Assembly: GCF_027107535.1 (NCBI RefSeq)
Contig: NZ_CP114283.1
Coordinates: 5,952,001 to 6,016,000 of the forward strand
Direction of reading: 5' to 3'
From: Streptomyces aurantiacus
GTDB taxonomy: Bacteria; Actinomycetota; Actinomycetes; Streptomycetales; Streptomycetaceae
DNA: 64,000 bases
Of this stretch, positions 17,116 through 23,656 are shown one piece after another; the stretch's first letter is position 1, and each line of letters opens with the position of its first letter. Position numbers and translations under genes: made by a program. Under the pieces are notes generated by a model, which saw nothing but the letters and a program-made list of their open reading frames with translations, did not search any database and was not told where the DNA came from.

Positions 17116-17526
17116 TCAGGCCTTCGGCTGGGTGAGGCGGATGCTGTTGCCGAAGGGGTCGCGGAGGCCGCAGTCGATGCCGTACGGGCGCTCGGTGGGC
17201 TCCTCGGTGAACTCGACGCCCCGGCTCAGCAGCGTCTCGTAGGTCTTGCGGCAGTCCTCCGTGCCGAGGATGAGGTGGCCACCCATGACGCCCTTGGTCA
17301 CCAGTTCGCGAACCTGCTGTGCTGTCTCCTCCGACATCGCCGGGGGTCCCGGCTTCTCCAGCAGGATCTGGCGCTCCGGGTGGCCGGGGACGCCGACGGT
17401 CAGCCAGCGCATGAAGCCGAGGTCGACGTCGGCGTTGACCTCCAGGCCGAGCTTGCCGACGTAGAAGTCGAGGGCCTCGTCCTGGTCGAGGACGTAGATC
17501 TGCGAGTGCGTGATTGCGGTGAACAT
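17116..17526 (-). CDS. VOC (glyoxalase-fold) protein
   Basis: 136 aa from ATG 17526 (MFTAITHSQIYVLDQDEALDFYVGKLGLEV), with the second half ending GLRDPFGNSIRLTQPK. Both halves show the VOC beta-alpha-beta-beta-beta repeat. The ATG is 7 nt downstream of a TAGCGT hexamer (minus strand, 17534-17539), which would give a leaderless message; a GTG three codons earlier is the alternative start. The AraC-type regulator just upstream on the same strand (about 115 bp away) often accompanies this protein in Streptomyces, suggesting a shared stress or xenobiotic response. Reaction unknown. Confidence 0.82.
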   Translation of the reverse strand: MFTAITHSQIYVLDQDEALDFYVGKLGLEVNADVDLGFMRWLTVGVPGHPERQILLEKPGPPAMSEETAQQVRELVTKGVMGGHLILGTEDCRKTYETLLSRGVEFTEEPTERPYGIDCGLRDPFGNSIRLTQPKA

Positions 17527-17641
17527 GCGCGTCACGCTACCGAGGGGACCGGACGGAAACTTATCCAGAACTGCTCAGTCGGCGAACGCGAAGGCCGGGG
17601 CCGCCGGGGCGGTGAGCACGCCGGTCGCCGGGAGCGGACGG

Positions 17642-18061
17642 TCAGGCACGCGGCCGTGTCCACGCCATCGTGAAGCACGTCGGCACGCCCGCGGAGGCCG
17701 GTCCCGTCGGGTCCGCCGTGCGACCGGCTTCCTGCCGGTAGGCCCGCGGCGAGCGGCCGACGATGCCGCTGAACGTCCGGCTGAAGGTTCCCGGACTGCC
17801 GAAGCCGACCTCGAAGCAGATGTCCGTCACACTGCGGCCGGTTTCCCGCAGCAGGAACATCGCACGCTCGACCCGGCGGCGCTGCAGGTAGCGGTGCGGC
17901 GTCTCGCCGAAGGTGGCACGGAAGGTACGCGTGAAGTGCGCCGGGGACACATGGGCGATCCGTGCGAGGGCCGGGACGTCCAGCGGCTGCGCGTAGGCAC
18001 GGTCCATCGCGTCGCGTGCCCGCAGCATGCGGCGGTTGGTCTCCTCTGCGGCGCGGCTCAC
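17642..18061 (-). CDS. single-domain AraC-family regulator
   Basis: 139 aa from GTG 18061 (VSRAAEETNRRMLRARDAMDRAYAQPLDVPALARIAHVSPAHFTRTF). It is essentially the double-HTH AraC DNA-binding domain (about residues 15-115) with the second HTH motif SVTDICFEVGFGSPGTFSRTFSGIVGRSPRAYR. No separate effector domain is present; the short C-terminal tail ends CFTMAWTRPRA. Such small AraC proteins usually regulate an adjacent VOC/glyoxalase gene, here the one ending at 17116. The longer upstream frame is arginine-rich and covers the divergent promoter, so it was not used. Confidence 0.82.
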   Translation of the reverse strand: MSRAAEETNRRMLRARDAMDRAYAQPLDVPALARIAHVSPAHFTRTFRATFGETPHRYLQRRRVERAMFLLRETGRSVTDICFEVGFGSPGTFSRTFSGIVGRSPRAYRQEAGRTADPTGPASAGVPTCFTMAWTRPRA

Positions 18062-18123
18062 AGCGCCATCACACCACGGCCGCCCACGGGCGATGACGGT
18101 CCGGCGTACGGGCTCGACGCCGT

Positions 18124-18152
18124 TGACAAAACGGAACTGTGTTCCGTAACGT
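18124..18152 (+). promoter_or_regulatory. sigma-70-type promoter with operator in its spacer
   Basis: TTGACA at 18124-18129 and TAACGT at 18147-18152 are separated by 17 bp, a near-consensus housekeeping promoter reading toward the alpha/beta hydrolase gene at 18272. The spacer is occupied by a perfect palindrome ACGGAAC-TGT-GTTCCGT (18131-18147). A half-site resembling it (ACGGAAC at 18155-18161, then GCTCCG) follows. A repressor bound here would block RNA polymerase. The repressor is not identifiable from the neighbours with certainty. Confidence 0.75.
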
Positions 18153-18271
18153 AAACGGAACAACGCTCCGCTTTCGGCGCGACCGAAACCGGGCGCTCCT
18201 GCCCGCCCCACCCGCCGCCGGCCGACGAGACATCCGGCAGGCGGCGAAGGCCATCGAAGGGACACCGCACC

Positions 18272-19231
18272 ATGAGCGAACCGACCCGTACAGCCGACCT
18301 TTTCACCCCGCCCGCTCCCGTTCTCTCCGTCAGTCCGGTGGTGCTGCCGGCTCCCGACCGGGCCGTGGACCTGGAGATGCGGGTCTCCGCACCCGTGACC
18401 GGGAGCGATCTGCCGGTCATCCTCCTCTCACACGGACAGGGTTACTCGAACCACCTCTCCTCACTGCACGGCTACGCCCCCCTCGCCGACTTCTGGGCGG
18501 CGCACGGCTTCGTCGTGATCCAGCCGACCCATCTGAGTTCGAGGACGCTGAGCCTGGATCCCGCCACCCCCGGAGCACCCCTTTACTGGCGGTCGCGAGC
18601 CGAGGACATGAGGCGCATCCTCGACCGGCTCGACGTGATCGAGTCCTTGGTCCCGCAGCTTTCCGGACGCCTGGACCACGGCAGCGTCGCCGTCGCCGGG
18701 CACTCCATGGGCGGGCACACCGCGAGCCTGCTGCTCGGCGCCCGGCTCACCGATCCGCACGACGGCACGGAGGTGAACCTGACCGAGCCCCGGATCAAGG
18801 CCGGAGTGCTGCTCGCCGCGCCCGGCCGAGGCGGCGACGCCCTCACCGAGTCCGCGGCCGAGAGCCTCCCCTTCCTCCTGACCACGGACTTCTCCAGGAT
18901 GACGACGCCCGCGCTCGTGGTCGCCGGCGACAAGGACACCGCCACCCACCTGACGGTCGCGGGCGCGGACTGGTATGCCGATCCGTACACCCTCTCCCCG
19001 GGCCCCAAGTCCCTGCTCACCCTGTTCGACGCGGAGCACGGACTCGGCGGGGTCGCCGGATACGACGTCGCCGAGACCACGGACGAGAACCCCGAGCGGG
19101 TGGCAGCGGTCGCACGGCTCACCTGGGCCTACCTCCGCTCGGCACTCCGTCCCGGGGATGCCGCGTGGCAGACGGCGCGTGACGCACTGACGACCGGCCC
19201 CGACCCCCTCGGACGGGTCGACTCCAAGTAG
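18272..19231 (+). CDS. alpha/beta hydrolase (chlorophyllase/PAF-acetylhydrolase-like)
   Basis: 319 aa, ATG 18272 (MSEPTRTADLFTPPAPVLSV). The nucleophile elbow is GHSMGG (about residue 147); the acid is likely the Asp in VVAGDKDTA and the base the His in DAEHGLGG. An oxyanion-region LLSHGQGYSN lies at about residue 52. No signal peptide, so cytoplasmic. Layout matches the dienelactone-hydrolase/chlorophyllase-like clade common in Streptomyces under a dedicated repressor. It is preceded by a strong promoter containing a palindrome, so expression is probably switched by a small molecule. Confidence 0.85.
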   Translation: MSEPTRTADLFTPPAPVLSVSPVVLPAPDRAVDLEMRVSAPVTGSDLPVILLSHGQGYSNHLSSLHGYAPLADFWAAHGFVVIQPTHLSSRTLSLDPATPGAPLYWRSRAEDMRRILDRLDVIESLVPQLSGRLDHGSVAVAGHSMGGHTASLLLGARLTDPHDGTEVNLTEPRIKAGVLLAAPGRGGDALTESAAESLPFLLTTDFSRMTTPALVVAGDKDTATHLTVAGADWYADPYTLSPGPKSLLTLFDAEHGLGGVAGYDVAETTDENPERVAAVARLTWAYLRSALRPGDAAWQTARDALTTGPDPLGRVDSK

Positions 19232-19257
19232 GCCGAGGAGACGCCGTACGCACCCGC

Positions 19258-19884
19258 TCAGGCCTGGGCGCCGTCCGGGACGCCGGCCGCCAGGAGCTTG
19301 CGGGTGAACCTGTGCATGTGGGGATCGAGGGTGTCCGCGGGCTCGGCGAGGACCTGCGGCAGGGACAGCCACCTGACCGTCTCGAACTCGCCCTCGTCGA
19401 ACGACGTGATGCTGCCGACGGCCGCGTGCAGGACGTACCACAACGACACATCCGTGTGCCGGCCCTGCCCCCGCGTCCGCGTGACGGTCAGGAAGAAGGG
19501 GGCCGTCCCGCAGACCCGGGACGGAACAGCCTCGATGTGCAGCTCCTCCCGGCACTCGCGCACGACCGTGTCCCACGGATCCTCCGCCGGCTCGACATGA
19601 CCGCCGCTGGGCAGCCACAGACCGGCCTTGCGGTGCGCGACCAGAAGGAGCTCTTCTCGCTCCTCGTCGAGGACCACGAAGTAGCTCACGAGGTGGACCG
19701 CGGGCACGTCGGGTTTCCGCGTCCGGTACAGCGGAGCCCCGCCCGCGATCCATTCCGCGGCCGTGGCGAGATGCGCCCGCTCCTGCTCGTCCCAGGGGCG
19801 GACACCGTCGAGCAGGTGCGCCAGGCGTGCTCGCAGAAGCTGGTCGGTCACCTCTGAACCACCGGTCCCCGTCACGGTGTTCAT
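19258..19884 (-). CDS. NUDIX hydrolase
   Basis: 208 aa from ATG 19884. The Nudix box GHVEPAEDPWDTVVRECREEL (Gx5Ex7REUxEE) is complete, so the metal-binding glutamates are present. Flanking strands include LLLVAHRKAGLWLPSGG and TDVSLWYVLHAAVGS. The family hydrolyses nucleoside diphosphates linked to another moiety; the substrate is not evident. Start choice is uncertain: GTG 19851 and ATG 19905 are in frame, and the last has GGAAG upstream. Divergent from the ArsR-type regulator, whose inverted-repeat operator (19951-20000) lies in the shared gap and may control both. Confidence 0.85.
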   Translation of the reverse strand: MNTVTGTGGSEVTDQLLRARLAHLLDGVRPWDEQERAHLATAAEWIAGGAPLYRTRKPDVPAVHLVSYFVVLDEEREELLLVAHRKAGLWLPSGGHVEPAEDPWDTVVRECREELHIEAVPSRVCGTAPFFLTVTRTRGQGRHTDVSLWYVLHAAVGSITSFDEGEFETVRWLSLPQVLAEPADTLDPHMHRFTRKLLAAGVPDGAQA

Positions 19885-19950
19885 GCTGCCAGGAGGGTGC
19901 GACATTCCGGCTTCCGCGGGCCGGGAGCGCGGCATGAACGAGCCACAAGA

Positions 19951-20000
19951 ACCGCAAAGAGTTCTTCGCGAACAACCCTTTGCGAAGAACTCTTTGCGGT
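19951..20000. promoter_or_regulatory. mirror-image operator, 19-bp inverted repeat
   Basis: Arms 19951-19969 and 19982-20000 are perfect inverted complements separated by 12 bp. Each arm is itself an imperfect palindrome (GCAAAGA..TTCTTCGC, 6 of 8 pairs), so the element can be read as two dimer sites facing each other. It ends 15 bp before the ATG of the ArsR-type regulator gene, as expected for autoregulation. Confidence 0.8.
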
Positions 20001-20014
20001 CTAGGGTGCTCGGT

Positions 20015-20680
20015 ATGACTGAACCCGACGCGACGCCGCAGCGTCCAAACACCCACCAGGACACGGTCGTTCTGGACGCGAAAGGGCTGCGTGCCCTGGC
20101 GCATCCGCTGCGGGTGCGGCTGGTGGGACTGCTGCGGAAGCACGGCCCGTCGACAGCCACCCGGCTCGCGGAGCGCCTGGAGATCAATTCCGGCACCGCC
20201 AGCTACCACCTGCGTCAACTCGCGGGCGCAGGTCTCGTCGAGGAGGACACGGAACGCGGCAACGCGCGCGAGCGCTGGTGGCGTTCGGTGCATCGCAGGA
20301 CATGGTTCAACGACCGCGACCTGGCCGAGCGCGAGCCGGAGACCACGCTGGTCTACCTGAGGTCCGTCGCCGCCACCTACACCGCGCGCACGGAGCGGGC
20401 CCTCAACGAGCTCCAGACCATGCCCCGCGTGTGGCGGGACACCTTCGACATCAGCGACTGGGGCCTGCGACTGACCCCCGAGGAAGCTGCCGACCTCTAC
20501 GAGGAGTTGCGGGGAGTCGTCAGCCGGTACCGGCTGGACACGCCGGAGGCCGCGGTGTCGGCCCCCGAAGGCGCCGAGCGGTTCTCCGTGATCACTCAGC
20601 TGCTGCCCGAGCCCGATGCGCCCTCGCCGCCGGCAGACCCTTCGGAGACCGACGAGGCGACGGCACGGGAAAATCCGTGA
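20015..20680 (+). CDS. ArsR-type (HTH_20) winged-helix regulator
   Basis: 221 aa from ATG 20015. N-terminal wHTH at about residues 18-95: DAKGLRALAHPLRVRLVGLLRKHGPSTATRLAERLEINSGTASYHLRQLAGAGLVEE, the arrangement of ArsR/HTH_20 repressors, with no metal-binding cysteines. The C-terminal 125 residues contain an effector-like helical segment (DWGLRLTPEEAADLYEELRGVV) and an acidic tail. The stop overlaps the next gene's GTG by 4 bp (GTGA), so it is co-translated with the MFS exporter; the typical role is repression of that exporter through the operator directly upstream. Confidence 0.87.
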   Translation: MTEPDATPQRPNTHQDTVVLDAKGLRALAHPLRVRLVGLLRKHGPSTATRLAERLEINSGTASYHLRQLAGAGLVEEDTERGNARERWWRSVHRRTWFNDRDLAEREPETTLVYLRSVAATYTARTERALNELQTMPRVWRDTFDISDWGLRLTPEEAADLYEELRGVVSRYRLDTPEAAVSAPEGAERFSVITQLLPEPDAPSPPADPSETDEATARENP

Positions 20681-22020
20681 CCGGGACCGCCTCGGGTACG
20701 GACGCCACACCTGGCCGACGGGCGTTACGGCCGCTGGTCGGCGTACTCACCGCGATGGCGGTCTCGCTGACCGGCACTCGGATCTCGGGCATCGCGCTGC
20801 CCTGGTTCGTGCTCGTCACGACCGGCAGCGCCACGCAGACCGGGCTCGTCGCCTTCTTCGAGATGACTCCCTATGTGGTCGTCAAAGCCCTCACCGGGCC
20901 GCTGGTGGACCGGGTGGGCCCGCGCGTCATCTCCTGGACCACTGACCTGGCCAGCGCGTCCGCCGCCGCTGCCGTTCCGCTTCTGCATGGTCTGGATCTG
21001 CTCTCCTTCCCCCTGCTGCTGGTCCTGGTGGCGCTGATCGGCGCGGCCCGGGGCCCCGGCGACCTCGCCAAGGAGGTCATGGTGCCGGAGGCGGCCGACC
21101 ACAGCCGGGTGCCGCTGGAACGGGCCACGGGCCTGTCCGGCGTGATCGAGAGGCTCGCGTCCACCGCGGGCCCCGCGGTGGGCGGCTCCTTGGTCGCGCT
21201 GGTCGGCCCCCTGACGGGCCTGCTGGTCAACGCGGCCTGCTTCGCCGCCGGTTCGGCGGTCATCGCGCTGTTGCTGCCCCGCGGTGTGGGCCGTTCCACC
21301 GAGGACGCCTCGTCGCGCAACGGGGAAGAGGGACCGGGTTACTGGCAGCGGTTCCGCGAGGGATGGGCCTTCCTGCGCGGCGACCCCCTGCTCCTCGCCC
21401 TCATCATGATGGTCGGCGTCACCAATCTGCTGGACGCGGCGTTCGCCGCGGTGCTCGTTCCCGTCTGGGCCCGGGAATCCGGGAACGGGCCGACTGCGAT
21501 CGGCCTCATGGGCGCCGTCGCGGGAGCCGCGGCGATCGGCGGGAGCCTGCTGGCGACGGCGGTCGCACACCGGCTGCGGCGCCGGGCGGTGTTCTTCATC
21601 GGGTTCCTGGTCGCCGGGGCGCCACGGTTCCTGGTCCTCGCCGTCGACGCGCCGATGAGTGTTGTGCTGACCGTCTTCGCCGTCAGCGGTTTCGGCGCCG
21701 GCTTCCTCAACCCGATCATCGGAGCCGTCCTCTTCGAGCGGGTGCCACGCCCGTTGCTCGGCCGGGTCAACGCCCTCGGCGACGCCATGGCGTGGTCCGG
21801 CATCCCCCTGGGCGGGCTGATCGCCGGAGCGGCGGTGGCCATGGCCGGACCGGTACCGGTGCTGCTGGTCGGCGGGGCCGCGTACTTCCTCACCACGAAC
21901 CTGACCGGTCTGCGGCCGGAATGGCGGGAGATGGACCGCACCCGCGGACGGGCGCCCTCCGGCAGCGGAGCGAAGGCTGACGCGCATCCCGGTGACCGGG
22001 CAGCACCGCGGTCCCGATAG
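20677..22020 (+). CDS. MFS transporter (EntS/DHA3-like exporter)
   Basis: 447 aa from GTG 20677. About 12 hydrophobic helices are visible, with the conserved loop GPLVDRVGPRVISWTTDLASA (MFS motif A region) between helices 2 and 3 and a second-half counterpart AHRLRRRAVFFIGF. The central loop (RGVGRSTEDASSRNGEEG, about residue 208) separates the two six-helix bundles, and GYWQRFREGWAFLRGDPLLLALIMM is typical of the DHA3/enterobactin-exporter subfamily. Located in the cytoplasmic membrane, probably proton-driven efflux. Translationally coupled to the ArsR-type regulator, so efflux of the regulator's ligand is the simplest reading. The C-terminal 35 residues are hydrophilic. Confidence 0.88.
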   Translation: MTGTASGTDATPGRRALRPLVGVLTAMAVSLTGTRISGIALPWFVLVTTGSATQTGLVAFFEMTPYVVVKALTGPLVDRVGPRVISWTTDLASASAAAAVPLLHGLDLLSFPLLLVLVALIGAARGPGDLAKEVMVPEAADHSRVPLERATGLSGVIERLASTAGPAVGGSLVALVGPLTGLLVNAACFAAGSAVIALLLPRGVGRSTEDASSRNGEEGPGYWQRFREGWAFLRGDPLLLALIMMVGVTNLLDAAFAAVLVPVWARESGNGPTAIGLMGAVAGAAAIGGSLLATAVAHRLRRRAVFFIGFLVAGAPRFLVLAVDAPMSVVLTVFAVSGFGAGFLNPIIGAVLFERVPRPLLGRVNALGDAMAWSGIPLGGLIAGAAVAMAGPVPVLLVGGAAYFLTTNLTGLRPEWREMDRTRGRAPSGSGAKADAHPGDRAAPRSR

Positions 22021-22071
22021 CGTCGCGCTCTTCTCCGGCCGACCGGACGAGGTCCTCAGCAGCAGGTATCG

Positions 22072-22750
22072 ATGACCGATCCCCACCAGCGACTCCGGTG
22101 CGCACTCGACGCGCTGGACACCGCTTTCGCACCGCTCTTCGACCAGCCGTTCGCTGCGGGTGGTTGCGGCCACTACTACCCGGAGGACGCCCTCGCGGTC
22201 CTGGCCGGGCCCCCGCATCTCGTGCCGGAGGATCTGGTGGCGTCCGTCGCGGCCCGGTCCGCCGGCCACTGGGACGACTTTCCCACCCCGCTACCGGCGG
22301 CTGACACCGAGGATCGTGCGGCTTCTCGTCACCGGGCGGCTGCACGTCGATCACGGCCTGGTCGCCTCGCGGCCCGTCGCCGCCCGGTGGCGCGAGTGGC
22401 CGGGGCCCGAGCGGGAGGCTCTGGAGGAGGTGTGGCGCGGCTGGTGGCGAGCGACGCTGCACGAGTACCCCGGTCCCGTCACCGACGTGCTGGAGACCGT
22501 CCCGGTCAGCGGCGGCGCCCTCGGGCCGTGGCTGCCCGTATGGGCCGACACCCGAACCGAGTCGGCGGACCGCCACCTCCGCGACGCCGTCGACGGCTGG
22601 CTCTTCGGGGAGCAACTCGCCGATGTGCGCCTCGGCTTCTACACCGAGCTGCACGCCTAACCGGAACTGCTCCCGTGGCTGCTCTCCCTGGAAGCCGGCC
22701 GCCTCGGCGCGGCACGACTCAACGAGGTGGAACGCATCGCGGACCGGTGA
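22072..22750 (+). pseudogene. doubly disrupted gene of unknown function
   Basis: From ATG 22072 the frame reads MTDPHQRLRCALDALDTAFA through SAGHWDDFP, then at a CCCC run near 22287 coding sense moves to another frame: RYRRLTPRIVRLLVTGRLHV, later WREWPGPEREALEEVWRGWW and DVRLGFYTELHA. That frame ends in TAA at 22658-22660, but coding-like sequence resumes directly (PELLPWLLSLEAGRLGAARL to TGA 22748-22750). Deleting one C and changing one codon would restore about 225 aa. The family is not recognised by name. TAA is rare in Streptomyces, which supports a mutated sense codon. Confidence 0.7.
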
Positions 22751-22768
22751 TCCACCCCCTTGCCTCAC

Positions 22769-22785
22769 CTATCGATTTTCGATAG
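22769..22785. promoter_or_regulatory. palindromic operator for DUF2975-XRE pair
   Basis: CTATCGA-TTT-TCGATAG is a perfect 7-bp-arm palindrome 33 bp upstream of the DUF2975 start, in an unusually AT-rich patch. Related ATCG/CGAT half-sites follow at 22791-22805. The Cro/CI-type protein encoded by the second gene of the pair is the natural candidate to bind it. Confidence 0.65.
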
Positions 22786-22817
22786 ATTTCTATCGCTGAT
22801 CGATTGAGGGAGTGGTG

Positions 22818-23315
22818 ATGGGAAAGCTGACAGTGCTTGCGCTGCGCGTCGTGCTCGTGACGCTGATCGCCGGTTCGCTGTTCGTCCAGACGGTGATGGT
22901 TCCGCTGCTGGCCGCGGACATGAGGGAGCTCAACAGCGACTACACGTATCTGCGCACCCCGTTCCTCGTGATCACGGTCCTGGGCGTCGTCACGGCCCAG
23001 GTCGTCCTCGTCTGCGTGTGGCGGCTGGTGACGATGGTGCGGCGAGGGACGGTCTTCTCCCCCTCCGCCTTCCGGTACGTGCACATCGTGATCGGCGCGG
23101 TCGTGGCGGCCGCCCTCCTGCTGTTCGGGCTCGCGGTCCTCCTCGCGCCGGGCGAAGCCGTCGCCCCCGGCGTGGTCCTGCTGATCTGCGGGGCCGTCGT
23201 GGCGGTCCTCGGGGTCGCGCTCGTCGTGCTCGTCCTGCGGATGCTGCTCGCCCAGGCCGTGGCCCGTGACGTCGAGGCCGCGCAGCTGCAGGCCGAGCTG
23301 GAAGAGGTGATCTGA
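22818..23315 (+). CDS. DUF2975 membrane protein
   Basis: 165 aa from ATG 22818 (GAGGGAG ends about 6 nt upstream; an in-frame GTG two codons earlier lies inside that site). Four membrane helices by eye: about residues 8-30, 48-70, 86-108 and 112-140. The pattern (LRTPFLVITVLGVVTAQVVLVCVWRLVTMVRRGTVFSPSAFRYVHIV) matches DUF2975, a four-helix membrane family always encoded with a YozG-like XRE regulator. Function unknown; membrane-linked signalling to the regulator has been suggested for such pairs. Its stop shares one base with the XRE start (TGATG). Confidence 0.88.
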   Translation: MGKLTVLALRVVLVTLIAGSLFVQTVMVPLLAADMRELNSDYTYLRTPFLVITVLGVVTAQVVLVCVWRLVTMVRRGTVFSPSAFRYVHIVIGAVVAAALLLFGLAVLLAPGEAVAPGVVLLICGAVVAVLGVALVVLVLRMLLAQAVARDVEAAQLQAELEEVI

Positions 23316-23554
23316 TGCCGATCACCGTCGACATCGACGTGATGCTGGCCAAACGGAAGATGTCCGTGGGTGAGCTCGCGGACCGCGTGGGGATCACGCC
23401 GGCCAACCTGGCCGTACTCAAGAACGGCCGCGCGAAGGCGGTACGTTTCGCGACGCTCGCCGCGCTCTGCGAGGTGCTCGAGTGCCAGCCGGGGGACCTG
23501 CTGCGCTGGGAGGCCCCGTACGCGGAGGACTCCGAGAACCCCGGGGGCGAGTGA
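23315..23554 (+). CDS. XRE/Cro-CI-type regulator (YozG-like)
   Basis: 79 aa. The HTH fills the protein: VDIDVMLAKRKMSVGELADRVGITPANLAVLKNGRAKAVRFATLAALCEVLECQPGDLLRWE. This short XRE class is the constant partner of DUF2975 proteins. Translationally coupled to the upstream membrane protein. Likely autoregulator binding the CTATCGA palindrome at 22769-22785. Confidence 0.9.
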   Translation: MPITVDIDVMLAKRKMSVGELADRVGITPANLAVLKNGRAKAVRFATLAALCEVLECQPGDLLRWEAPYAEDSENPGGE

Positions 23555-23656
23555 CGTCGGCCGTCCACGACGGCGAGCCGGGGGCCGACACGCCCCAGGC
23601 CGCCCGGCTACGACGGCGGCGACTGTGGCTCCGCCCGTTCCCCGCCCCGGACCCGA

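Noticed and set aside
22740..22805. AT-rich patch as a phage or ICE attachment site
   Set aside because: The patch is explained by a palindromic operator and promoter before the DUF2975 gene; no tRNA end or integrase is near.
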